From Fredinandcohnia quinoae (GTDB taxonomy: Bacteria; Bacillota; Bacilli; Bacillales; Bacillaceae_L), in the NCBI RefSeq assembly GCF_022427965.1, contig NZ_JAKTTI010000026.1, positions 1 to 61,445 of the forward strand: a DNA stretch of 61,445 nt, written 5' to 3'. Below the pieces are notes generated by a model that ran no database searches, was not told where the DNA came from, and saw nothing but the letters and a program-made list of their open reading frames with translations. This document shows, piece after piece, positions 30,042-38,580 of this stretch (position 1 is its first letter; each line of letters begins with the position of its first letter). Position numbers and translations under genes: made by a program.

Positions 30042-31514
30042 ATGGAAATGATTAAAAATGACGATAGTCTCGCTTTGCATACGGATCTCTATCAAATAAA
30101 TATGGGTGAAACCTATTGGAATGATGGTGTTCATAATCGAAAGGCTGTCTTTGAAGTGAATTTTCGGAAGCTTCCTTTTGGTAATGGTTATGCCGTATTT
30201 GCAGGATTGGAAAGAGTGATTGAGTTCCTCGAAAATTTCAAATTTAGTGCGACAGATATTGAATATTTACGTTCAGAGGGTTTTAATGAAGAGTATTTGG
30301 AATTTTTATCAGAATTACGTTTCACAGGTACTGTTCGCTCAATGAGGGAAGGAGAATTAGTTTTTGCTAATGAGCCGATTATGCAAATTGAGGCACCGCT
30401 TATTGAGGTTCAATTAATTGAAACGCCAATCTTAAATATTATCAATTTCCAAACATTAATTGCTACAAAGGCTTCAAGGATCAAACAGGTAGTTGGGAAT
30501 GAAATTGCAATGGAGTTTGGAACAAGGCGTGCCCAAGAGATGGACGCAGCTATTTGGGGAACGAGGGCAGCATATATTGGTGGTTTTGATGCAACGTCAA
30601 ATGTCAGAGCCGGAAAATTATTCGGTATACCTATATCAGGTACACATGCCCATTCAATGGTTCAAGCATATCGCGATGAGTATACGGCTTTCAAAAAATA
30701 TGCAGCAATTCATAAGGATTGTGTGTTTTTAGTTGATACGTATGATACGCTAAAATCTGGTGTACCCAATGCGATTCGTGTTGCGAAGGAAGAAAATATA
30801 AATTTAATAGGAATCCGTCTCGACAGTGGAGACCTTGCTTATTTGTCAAAGGAAGCAAGGAAGATGCTAGATAAAGCTGGTTTCACAAAGACTAGAATTA
30901 TCGCATCAAATGATTTGGATGAAAACACAATTATTAATCTAAAATCTCAAGGTGCGAAAATAGATAGCTGGGGAGTTGGAACAAAGCTGATAACTGCTTA
31001 TGATCAACCAGCACTTGGAGCTGTCTACAAGCTTGTCTCAATTGAAGATGAAAACGGCAAAATGATCGATACAATTAAGATTAGCGGAAATCCAGAGAAG
31101 GTTTCTACTCCAGGTATGAAAAGGGTCTACCGAATCATCAATAACTCAAATCAAAAGTCTGAAGGAGACTATATTGCCCTCGAGCATGAAGATCCAGGGG
31201 ATGAAAAACGATTGAAAATGTTCCATCCTGTTCATACCTTTATCAGTAAATTTGTTACAGACTTTGAGGCAATTGAATTGCTTCATACTATTTTTAAAAA
31301 TGGTGAAAAAGTATATGAGACTCCATCTCTTCAAGAAATTCGCGACTTCTTAACAAGGAATTTAGAAGTTCTATGGGATGAATATAAGCGTGTAACAAGA
31401 CCTGAGGAATACCCAGTAGATTTAAGTCAGGCTTGTTGGGATAATAAAATGCAAAAAATTGAAGAGGTAAGAAGAAAAATTGACGAAAAAATCGCTGGAG
31501 TAAAAAAGCAATAA
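30042..31514 (+). CDS. pncB: Nicotinate phosphoribosyltransferase
   Basis: Converts nicotinate and PRPP to nicotinate mononucleotide with ATP. About 490 residues, the Gram-positive type. It has the opening HTDLYQINMGETYW, FGTRRAQEMDAA, GTHAHSMVQA (the phosphorylated-His region) and the PRPP-binding GIRLDSGDLAYLS. ATGs at 30039 and 30042 follow GGAGG by five and eight bases; a TTG at 30027 overlaps that site and is unlikely. It acts directly after PncA in the salvage route. Confidence 0.96.
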   Translation: MEMIKNDDSLALHTDLYQINMGETYWNDGVHNRKAVFEVNFRKLPFGNGYAVFAGLERVIEFLENFKFSATDIEYLRSEGFNEEYLEFLSELRFTGTVRSMREGELVFANEPIMQIEAPLIEVQLIETPILNIINFQTLIATKASRIKQVVGNEIAMEFGTRRAQEMDAAIWGTRAAYIGGFDATSNVRAGKLFGIPISGTHAHSMVQAYRDEYTAFKKYAAIHKDCVFLVDTYDTLKSGVPNAIRVAKEENINLIGIRLDSGDLAYLSKEARKMLDKAGFTKTRIIASNDLDENTIINLKSQGAKIDSWGVGTKLITAYDQPALGAVYKLVSIEDENGKMIDTIKISGNPEKVSTPGMKRVYRIINNSNQKSEGDYIALEHEDPGDEKRLKMFHPVHTFISKFVTDFEAIELLHTIFKNGEKVYETPSLQEIRDFLTRNLEVLWDEYKRVTRPEEYPVDLSQACWDNKMQKIEEVRRKIDEKIAGVKKQ

Positions 31515-31529
31515 AATGGAGGTTATAGC

Positions 31530-32348
31530 ATGAGCATTCAACATGAAATCATGAAGGATTTACAGGTAAAGGCTGTTATCGATCCGAAAGAAGAGATTCA
31601 AAATCGTGTTAAATTCTTGAAGGAATACCTACTTAAAACGGGTGCTAAAGGCTTTGTTTTGGGGATTAGTGGCGGTCAGGATTCAACATTGGCAGGAAGG
31701 CTCGCACAGCTTGCAGTCGAGGAATTACGAAATGAAGGGAAGGAAGCGAAGTTCATTGCAGTCCGCTTACCTTATAAAGTTCAAGCTGATGATGATGATG
31801 CAATGTTAGCTTTAAGCTTTATTCAGCCAGATGAAACGGTTGTTTTTGATGTTGCTCACACTGTCGATGCATTTGAGAATGACTATAGTACAAATATGAA
31901 ACAGAATTTAAGTGATTTTAATAAAGGAAATGTTAAGGCTCGTGTCCGGATGATTGCGCAATATGCGGTTGGTGGTATGAACAATCTGCTTGTGATAGGA
32001 ACGGATCATGCTGCAGAAGCTGTGACTGGATTTTTCACAAAATATGGTGATGGAGGAGCAGACCTCACACCTTTGACTGGATTAACGAAACGACAAGGTC
32101 GTGCTCTTCTCATTGAATTAGGGGCGACTGAACGCTTATATTTAAAAGCACCAACAGCGGATTTACTTGATAACAAGCCATTACAAACAGATGAGACTGA
32201 ATTAGGGATTACGTATGAGGCAATTGACGACTATTTAGAAGGTAAAACAGTTTCAGGTGAGATTGCTAGTAAAATTGAAGAACGCTATATAAAATCAAAG
32301 CACAAACGGCATATCCCTGCATCATTATTTGATAACTGGTGGAAATGA
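31530..32348 (+). CDS. nadE: NH3-dependent NAD+ synthetase
   Basis: Amidates deamido-NAD to NAD with ammonia and ATP, the last step. The 272 residues carry the PP-loop [11 protein letters not shown], the P2-region [30 protein letters not shown], and the C-terminal KRHIP. There is no glutaminase domain, so ammonia is used directly. AATGGAGG precedes the ATG. It is co-directional with pncB at a 15-base gap. Confidence 0.97.
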   Translation: MSIQHEIMKDLQVKAVIDPKEEIQNRVKFLKEYLLKTGAKGFVLGISGGQDSTLAGRLAQLAVEELRNEGKEAKFIAVRLPYKVQADDDDAMLALSFIQPDETVVFDVAHTVDAFENDYSTNMKQNLSDFNKGNVKARVRMIAQYAVGGMNNLLVIGTDHAAEAVTGFFTKYGDGGADLTPLTGLTKRQGRALLIELGATERLYLKAPTADLLDNKPLQTDETELGITYEAIDDYLEGKTVSGEIASKIEERYIKSKHKRHIPASLFDNWWK

Positions 32349-32375
32349 TTTGTTTTTAGGAAGCAGGTGTAGATT

Positions 32376-33491
32376 TTGAAATCATGTATTGTTATAGGTG
32401 CAGGGATACTAGGTGCCTCAACAGCTTATCATTTGGCAAAATCAGGGGCGAAGGTTATGTTAGTAGATCGCAATGATAATGGGCAGGCAACCGATGCAGC
32501 TGCAGGGATTGTCTGCCCTTGGCTTTCTCAGCGTCGCAACAAGGCTTGGTATGCGCTCGCAAAAGGTGGGGCGAAATATTATGCTTCTTTGGTGGAACAA
32601 TTGGAGGCTGACGGAGAAACAGATATAGGTTATAAAAAGGTAGGTGCGATAAGTCTTCATTCAGATGATAGTAAATTAGATAAAATTGAGGAACGTGCTC
32701 TTTTACGGCGTGAAGACGCACCAGAGATTGGAAACATAACGCGACTGACTCCCTCTGAAACACGCGAATTATTTCCATATGTATCAGAAGAATTTGCATC
32801 AGTTCATATAAGTGGTGCAGCACGTGTAAATGGAAGAGCATTAAGAAACGCAATGATTAATGCTGCTAAAAAACATGGGGCATCTTTTATTAGTGGAAAT
32901 GCTTCATTAGTTTTTCAAGAAAAAGTCGTTTCAGGTATTGAAGTAGATGGTCAGTTAATAGAAGTAGATCAAGTGATTGTTGCTGCAGGCGTATGGGCTA
33001 ATGAATTATTACAGCCGCTTGGTGTAAATTCCCTGGTAACATCACAAAAAGCTCAAATCGTTCATCTGCATATAGCTGACACTGATACTTGTAATTGGCC
33101 AGTTATTATGCCACCAAATGATCAATATATATTGGCTTTTGAAGACGGTCGAGTGGTCATTGGAGCGACTCATGAGAATGATGTTGGCTTAGATACCCGA
33201 ATAACAGCTGGAGGCTTACATGAAATTTTTGATAAAGCTTTAACGATCGCACCGGGCTTAGCGAACGCCACAATTACGGAAACAAGAGTAGGATTTCGGC
33301 CATTCACACCTGGCTTCCTACCAGTAATTGGACGACTACCTGGTTATGATGGATTATTACTTGCAAATGGCTTAGGTGCATCTGGGTTAACAGTTGGTCC
33401 ATATATGGGCTCAGAACTAGCAAAGCTTGCTTTGGGATTGGAAACTGAAATTGACCTTAGTATGTATGATGTTGCAGGCGCTATAGGATGA
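32376..33491 (+). CDS. FAD-dependent oxidoreductase, DAO family
   Basis: A 371-residue flavoprotein of the D-amino acid oxidase/glycine oxidase group. The N-terminal CIVIGAGILGASTAYHLA binds FAD; the C-terminal GFRPFTPGFLPVIGRLPGYDGLLLANGLGASGLT is the family's second FAD contact. It starts at TTG. It follows nadE by 28 bases and may be part of the same transcript. An amine or amino acid substrate is expected, but which one is not evident. Confidence 0.9.
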   Translation: MKSCIVIGAGILGASTAYHLAKSGAKVMLVDRNDNGQATDAAAGIVCPWLSQRRNKAWYALAKGGAKYYASLVEQLEADGETDIGYKKVGAISLHSDDSKLDKIEERALLRREDAPEIGNITRLTPSETRELFPYVSEEFASVHISGAARVNGRALRNAMINAAKKHGASFISGNASLVFQEKVVSGIEVDGQLIEVDQVIVAAGVWANELLQPLGVNSLVTSQKAQIVHLHIADTDTCNWPVIMPPNDQYILAFEDGRVVIGATHENDVGLDTRITAGGLHEIFDKALTIAPGLANATITETRVGFRPFTPGFLPVIGRLPGYDGLLLANGLGASGLTVGPYMGSELAKLALGLETEIDLSMYDVAGAIG

Positions 33492-33574
33492 CGGAGGACT
33501 ATTGGAAAGGTAGGGTTGAATGATCAGATGTTATTACTCAATTAGCGATTGACTTATTTAATAGATTGGTAGAT

Positions 33575-33648
33575 AGTAGCGTGTGGTGGGAAAGATACCT
33601 GGGCTATTATGGTGTATTTTCTTTGCCACCTTATGCTACTATTTTTTC
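33575..33648. terminator. Long terminator hairpin after the DAO-family gene
   Basis: AGTAGC (33575-33580) pairs with GCTACT (33635-33640), with inner GGTGG/CCACC and AAAG/CTTT pairings, and is followed by T6. It overlaps the stop of the convergent small gene. Confidence 0.7.
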
Positions 33649-33944
33649 TTTTCTCTGTTGCTAATTTCCTCTGAAACCACAAAAGCTAAATCTTCATTAC
33701 CGAAAAGCGACAAAACGCCTAGTAGGGTATCATCTGAAATATCTCCAGATTCACTTTTTGGAACAGTTAATTCTATCGCTTGTTTAAGTGCATGGTTATC
33801 TGCTTGAAATGGATACGCTCGTTTGTAGACTTCCTCAGGGTCAAGATCATGATTGACACACCATTGGGCGAAGACAAGAATCATCATCTGCTCGTCCCTT
33901 TGGTATTTTTTAATGATTTGCTCTTCAATTTCTTTTTGACTCAA
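33639..33944 (-). CDS. Conserved small cytoplasmic protein, function unknown
   Basis: A 101-residue soluble, mostly helical protein with no signal peptide. It starts at TTG (33942-33944), with AAAAGGAGAA eight bases upstream. The composition and the SDDTLLGVLSLFGNEDLAFVV segment look like a conserved Bacillus hypothetical protein, but I cannot name a family. Confidence 0.75.
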   Translation of the reverse strand: MSQKEIEEQIIKKYQRDEQMMILVFAQWCVNHDLDPEEVYKRAYPFQADNHALKQAIELTVPKSESGDISDDTLLGVLSLFGNEDLAFVVSEEISNREKKK

Positions 33945-34219
33945 TTTTGTTTCTCCTTTTTTGAATGGGGACTATCCCCTTTTTCTCCTTATTTGGACTG
34001 TGAGATGTTACACCATATTATGTGTACCAACTTTCAAGACAATATCTTCATTTGACATGGTTAACCCTCTATCAACTATTCAAATTTTATCAAAGGTTGG
34101 ATTACATACCAAGTAATTTTTATAATATAAAAGAGATGTGTCCCTATTTGGAAGGAAAGTCTATTTTCGAAATATTATAAATGGTAAAATAAAGTAAATG
34201 AAAATTTGGGGGCTATCTT

Positions 34220-35167
34220 TTGAATGTGAAAATATTTTGGGCAGGTATTTTAATTGTTCTAATAGGTTGGGGCGGAAATTTCATCTATTATGAATCCAAG
34301 CAGATAGAACAGCCTATTTTTCTTGATCACTATTACGAAATGCATTTGAATGAAGAGAAAGTAGACATAACTTTTTATTATTTGACGAACAAGAAAGACA
34401 CATCAAGCGTGAATTACGTGGATATTAATGGTGTTGACGCCTATCCCATTTCTGATGATTTTTCTTTCGTGTGGGTCGACACGAACACTCCTCAGTTTGA
34501 ACAAGAGTTTTCACACCAGTATTTAAAATCGATTACTGTTTCTATTCCAAGTGATTCAATTCCATTGGAAAATAGTCGAGATGAAGTTTGGACTTTCGGT
34601 GAAATGGATGTGTTCTTTTCTGATGGTAAAACCATTCACGCCGATATTGGCAAGGTTGCTATTTCAAAACGAAGAAATATCCCAGGAGTGTTAGAATCTC
34701 GAATTGGAAGTAGCAGTAATCAAGGCGTGAGTGAACAATCATTTGTCGCCACAGAACCGATTACAATTAATGATATTTTGTTCCCATTTCCTGAAGACTT
34801 ATCTCAAGAACTATTTGTTAAAATTGACCTTGACCATGAAAAGTTGAAGAAACTTGAACAACTTATGGACAATCCTGATATTCCAAAATGGTATCAAGAC
34901 GATCTAAATAAAAATCGGGATGACGCACCAGGAATATCGATAAGTGATAATATCCTTCCATTAGAGTTGGAGAAAGATGATTGGGTTCGCTTATTGATGT
35001 ACACCGATCAGACCAGGAGTAGTTATTTCTATTTTACTTTTAAAATTATCGGAACTTCAAAAGAGGATGAACCTTTTTTAATCGAAGTACCAATTATTGA
35101 TCATCCTTACTTAAACGAGGAGAAAATTAAAGAAATTATCGCAAGTAAAGGAGGAGAGAATAATTGA
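34220..35167 (+). CDS. Membrane-anchored extracytoplasmic protein, function unknown
   Basis: A 315-residue protein with one N-terminal membrane helix (residues 5-22) and a long, probably beta-rich exported domain. TTG start after TTTGGGGGCT. No recognised motif. It overlaps the next membrane protein gene by four bases, implying the two products work together. Confidence 0.75.
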   Translation: MNVKIFWAGILIVLIGWGGNFIYYESKQIEQPIFLDHYYEMHLNEEKVDITFYYLTNKKDTSSVNYVDINGVDAYPISDDFSFVWVDTNTPQFEQEFSHQYLKSITVSIPSDSIPLENSRDEVWTFGEMDVFFSDGKTIHADIGKVAISKRRNIPGVLESRIGSSSNQGVSEQSFVATEPITINDILFPFPEDLSQELFVKIDLDHEKLKKLEQLMDNPDIPKWYQDDLNKNRDDAPGISISDNILPLELEKDDWVRLLMYTDQTRSSYFYFTFKIIGTSKEDEPFLIEVPIIDHPYLNEEKIKEIIASKGGENN

Positions 35168-35736
35168 ACCAAGGATTTAAACGTCTATTTTGGGGTTATC
35201 TCTTAATCCTTTTAGAAATACACTATTTAGTGGTCGACATCCTACCTGATCCGTTGGGATATTACTTGATTTGCTCAGGAGTGGTGAAATTATCAAGAGA
35301 ATTCCCATTATCTACTAAAGCTAAAAACTTAGCAATTTTGATGATATTTATTTCGATACCAACTGTATTCATTCAACAAAACGCTCCGGAATTAAATCAA
35401 AATTGGTTATGGAGCAGTTACGCAACAGCAATAGACATTTTGAATCTAATTCTCGTATTCTATTTATTTCAAGTTATTATGAAAGTCGCTACCAAACTTG
35501 GTGACTTAGCACTTATAAGTAGAAGTGCGATCACTTTCAAAGTCTATATTATAGTCATGCTCATTATTACATTTTCACAATCTTTCCTAATGAACACAAC
35601 GAGTGATTGGATGTACGGATACGCTATAATCACAATTCCAATCTCGTTAATAATGGAAATCTTGTTTCTTTTATTATTGAGGAAAGTAGGGAAGGAAGTG
35701 AAGAATAGGGGAGAGTCAACTATTAAGTTATATTAG
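35164..35736 (+). CDS. Polytopic membrane protein, function unknown
   Basis: A 190-residue protein with five or six hydrophobic segments. It belongs to a widespread but uncharacterised group recognisable by the opening EIHYLVVDILPDPLGYYLI. TTG start with GGAGGAGAGAA upstream, translationally coupled to the preceding exported protein. Function cannot be inferred from the sequence. Confidence 0.78.
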   Translation: MNQGFKRLFWGYLLILLEIHYLVVDILPDPLGYYLICSGVVKLSREFPLSTKAKNLAILMIFISIPTVFIQQNAPELNQNWLWSSYATAIDILNLILVFYLFQVIMKVATKLGDLALISRSAITFKVYIIVMLIITFSQSFLMNTTSDWMYGYAIITIPISLIMEILFLLLLRKVGKEVKNRGESTIKLY

Positions 35737-35761
35737 TCAAAATATGATAAGTAGGTGAAAC

Positions 35762-36310
35762 ATGTCAAAAAAAAGACTAATGCAAATAGCCTTTGTCGTC
35801 TTCTTCGTAATTTTAATAACTATTAATTATAATCCAACTTTGGAAAAGGCAATAAGTCAAAATATTGGGCCTGGTAATGTAATCGATGTTTTTAATAGCC
35901 AAAATAATGGCGTTGTCGTGTACAAATTTCTGAGTAATGATGGTTCTGAATCTCTTAATATTGGCGCATATGAGAAGAATATAGGAAGTTACGAATATAT
36001 CTCAAACAACGAATTATCAATTGGTTTATCAACCACCAACCTTAGAGGATTTCTTACAAATTATTTTTTCACACACCCAAAAACGGATAATAAATATTTA
36101 TATGGGATTATTAATACTCCTCAAAATGTAAAGGAAGTAAGAGCTAGTTATGATATACAATCTGAAAGTATAGCTGCGATGTCGATGGTTGTGAAGCAAA
36201 TGTTCTTAATTCCAGTTGTTAATAATGTTGAACAGGCAGAGAATTGGTTGTTTTCTTTTTATGATGAAAATGGGAACTTATTAAAAGAAACGTCTGAATT
36301 TGCATACTGA
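35762..36310 (+). CDS. Signal-anchored exported protein, function unknown
   Basis: A 182-residue protein with an N-terminal membrane segment (residues 7-22) and an exported soluble domain. It follows the previous gene by 25 bases. A shortened, broken copy lies at 36850-36980, and the following lipoprotein also has a second copy, so this gene was part of a duplicated segment. Family unknown. Confidence 0.72.
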   Translation: MSKKRLMQIAFVVFFVILITINYNPTLEKAISQNIGPGNVIDVFNSQNNGVVVYKFLSNDGSESLNIGAYEKNIGSYEYISNNELSIGLSTTNLRGFLTNYFFTHPKTDNKYLYGIINTPQNVKEVRASYDIQSESIAAMSMVVKQMFLIPVVNNVEQAENWLFSFYDENGNLLKETSEFAY

Positions 36311-36392
36311 ATATAGTGGTTATTATACATTTTGATAAGAATAGTATGTTTTAGATCGAATTGATAATTGTTAATTCGAAAGGAGAGGTCTG

Positions 36393-36803
36393 ATGAATAG
36401 ACGAGTAGGTTTTGTTATTTTCATCGTGATGTCATTTGTATTGGTAGGTTGTATTGAAAAGTCACAGTCAATAGAAACGAAGACCTTGACGGAATTTTAT
36501 GAAAAAAATCTTGATGATGTCAATAAGATTGTCATCATGCATGGGAGTGGGGATAAAAAAATCGTAAATGATTCAGCTAAAATAAAGGACATCCTAGTCA
36601 AAATAAAGGATATTAAGTTTATTCCAGAAGAAAATCAAGAAGGTAGAGTTGGTTGGCTTTATTCAGTTGCTCTTTATGTTGATGATGAAGAAACGTTTAA
36701 ATTTCTCCCATCGAAAGTTAACGACAATTACTACTATACGGAACCGGAAATGATTCCTATTATTGATGATTTTTATAAAAGTCTAGATATTCAAGATAAG
36801 TAA
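36393..36803 (+). CDS. Lipoprotein, copy 1 of a tandem pair
   Basis: A 136-residue lipoprotein: MNRR, hydrophobic core and lipobox VLVGC (Cys20). The mature part is an alpha/beta domain with KIKDIKFIPEENQE and YVDDEETFKFLPS segments. It is clearly paralogous to the gene at 38120 over its whole length, with the C-terminal half nearly identical. AAAGGAGAGGT precedes the ATG. Possibly a small inhibitor- or sensor-like surface protein; function unknown. Confidence 0.8.
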   Translation: MNRRVGFVIFIVMSFVLVGCIEKSQSIETKTLTEFYEKNLDDVNKIVIMHGSGDKKIVNDSAKIKDILVKIKDIKFIPEENQEGRVGWLYSVALYVDDEETFKFLPSKVNDNYYYTEPEMIPIIDDFYKSLDIQDK

Positions 36804-36849
36804 AAAAGCTTGATACTGCATTTTTGAAAAAACGTGGAATTATCCCTCA

Positions 36850-36980
36850 ACATGTAATCGATGTTTTTAATAGCCAAATAATGATGGTTCTGAATCGCTT
36901 AATATCGGTGCATGTGAAAAGAATATTGGAAGTTTTGAATTTATACTTATTAAAAGAAACGTTTGAATTTACATACTGAA
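36850..36980 (+). pseudogene. Internally deleted remnant of the gene at 35762
   Basis: 36851-36880 matches 35877-35907 (ATGTAATCGATGTTTTTAAT and following). 36881-36934 matches 35938-35991 with small changes, and 36947-36980 matches the 3' end at 36277-36310 including the stop. About 30 and 290 bases are missing between the blocks, and the frame is not preserved. Confidence 0.8.
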
Positions 36981-37072
36981 ATTAGTGATTACTATACATT
37001 ATGGTGATAGTAAGGAGTTATCAATGCGAAAAACAATGATTGAACCTTGGTCTGAAAAATGGGGGTTTATGA

Positions 37073-37444
37073 ATGAGGAGAAAGATGATCGTTTTTCTTT
37101 CAATTTGTTTTTTGTTTTTAGGTGTTGTTATTAGTAGTTGTTTACTGAAAAAGGATAATGTAAAAGATATTATCAAATATGATGGACGCAATTATTCGAA
37201 TATTTCCGATGCAGATTGGCTTGAAGAAGAAATACATATGTATCAGAAAGGCGAGAAGATTGGGGAAATCAAAAGAAATTCAAAATTACCATTTCTATTA
37301 TGGAATTTTTCAGCTACTAAATTACCTAAAGGTACTATTTTGTATAATACAGTTGGCACGAAAGAAGGAATAGTATCAATCATAATTTTAGCTGAAACAG
37401 AAAATGGGGATATCTTATATTATCGATGGCTGCCTAAGGAATAA
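37073..37444 (+). CDS. Small lipoprotein or membrane-anchored protein, function unknown
   Basis: A 123-residue protein with a basic N-terminus, a hydrophobic stretch and a Cys in VVISSC that could be lipid-modified. The rest is a small exported domain. The ATG at 37073 has GGGGG six bases upstream; the ATG at 37085 after GAGGAG is also possible. It sits between the two lipoprotein paralogues. Confidence 0.68.
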   Translation: MRRKMIVFLSICFLFLGVVISSCLLKKDNVKDIIKYDGRNYSNISDADWLEEEIHMYQKGEKIGEIKRNSKLPFLLWNFSATKLPKGTILYNTVGTKEGIVSIIILAETENGDILYYRWLPKE

Positions 37445-37525
37445 ACAATGTTAATGAACTTACTCTATAACTTCAATCAATTTAGATGAAATTAATAAAC
37501 TATTTCGCTTAAGGGAGTGAGCGTT

Positions 37526-38092
37526 ATGAATCTAAATCATACCAATAATATTTCAGTAGATGAGTTTTTTAAAATTCGCGAAAGCACGGAAGAATTAGTA
37601 GAGTTTGTTGATGGGACAGTGTATATGTCGCCTTCTCCATCACCGAAACATCAACGGATATCTGGAAAATTATTTATAAGTTTTAGTAATTTTCTTAGCG
37701 GGAAAGAATGTGAAGTATTTCATGCTCCATTGGATATTGAATTAATAAGTGAAGTAATAAATGGGACAAAAATTGTTATTCCAGACCTTAGTGTAATTTG
37801 TGATAAGGAGGGTTTTACTGACAGGCGTTATGTCGGTGTTCCTGGTTTAATCGTTGAAATACTTAGTCCTTCCAATCAAACACATGATTTAGTTACAAAA
37901 TTAAATCTATATATGAATTATGGTGTTAAAGAATATTGGATTATTAATCCAATGCTAAATTCGGTATCTGTCTATTCTTTAAATGAAGAGGAAATGTATG
38001 AACAGCATGATTTGAAAACAGAGATTGGGAAAATAACATCAAAATTTTTAAAAGGATTTAATATTGATTTAGAGTATTTATTTGGTCAATAG
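37526..38092 (+). CDS. Uma2 family (DUF820) putative nuclease
   Basis: A 188-residue protein of the Uma2/DUF820 family with a PD-(D/E)xK nuclease-like core: VEFVDGTVYMSPSPSPKHQR, then IVIPDLSVIC and PGLIVEILSPSNQTHD with the motif residues D, E and the downstream Lys in TKLNLYMNYGVKEYWII. These genes are often stand-alone and mobile; biological targets are unknown. The ATG at 37526 follows GGGAG by eight bases. Confidence 0.88.
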   Translation: MNLNHTNNISVDEFFKIRESTEELVEFVDGTVYMSPSPSPKHQRISGKLFISFSNFLSGKECEVFHAPLDIELISEVINGTKIVIPDLSVICDKEGFTDRRYVGVPGLIVEILSPSNQTHDLVTKLNLYMNYGVKEYWIINPMLNSVSVYSLNEEEMYEQHDLKTEIGKITSKFLKGFNIDLEYLFGQ

Positions 38093-38119
38093 TGGTGATG
38101 GGACGAAAGGAGTGATCTG

Positions 38120-38533
38120 ATGAAGAAACGAGTAGGTTTAGTTTTTTGTATAGTCATGATATTTGCATTGTTTGGATGTATTGAAAAGTGGATGCCATTA
38201 GAAACAAAGACTTTATCTGAATTTTATGAGGGTAATCTTGAAGAAGTTAACAAGGTAGTCATTGCTGACGGGACTACAGGTGGCAAAAAAACACTGAATG
38301 ATTCAAAGCAAATTAAGGATTTTTTAGACAAAATTAAGGATATTAAGTTCATTCCAGAAGAAAATCAAGAAGATGTAAAGGGTTGGCGTTATTCAGTTGC
38401 TCTTTATGTAGATGATGAAGAAACGTTTAAATTTCTCCCATCGCAAGTTAACGGCAATTACTACTATACAGAACCGGAAATGATTCCTATTATTGATGAT
38501 TTATATAATAGTCTAGTTATGCAGGAGGAATAA
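38120..38533 (+). CDS. Lipoprotein, copy 2 of a tandem pair
   Basis: A 137-residue paralogue of the gene at 36393: same lipobox position (ALFGC), the same KIKDIKFIPEENQE block and a nearly identical end (YYYTEPEMIPIIDD). Divergence is concentrated in the region before residue 75. AAAGGAGTGATC precedes the ATG. Its stop is next to the minus-strand terminator at 38532-38574. Confidence 0.8.
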   Translation: MKKRVGLVFCIVMIFALFGCIEKWMPLETKTLSEFYEGNLEEVNKVVIADGTTGGKKTLNDSKQIKDFLDKIKDIKFIPEENQEDVKGWRYSVALYVDDEETFKFLPSQVNGNYYYTEPEMIPIIDDLYNSLVMQEE

Positions 38534-38574
38534 AAAAAGCGGGACGGTGTATTTCAGACAAGGAGAACCGTCCC
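38532..38574 (-). terminator. Terminator of the DUF1906 gene
   Basis: GGGACGG (38541-38547) pairs with CCGTCCC (38568-38574). On the minus strand a U7 run follows (38532-38538). Confidence 0.85.
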
Positions 38575-38580
38575 ACTGAA

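Noticed and set aside
33583-34055. Two plus-strand frames (33583-33807 and 33780-34055)
   Set aside because: Antisense to the better-supported minus-strand gene at 33639-33944; neither has a convincing start.
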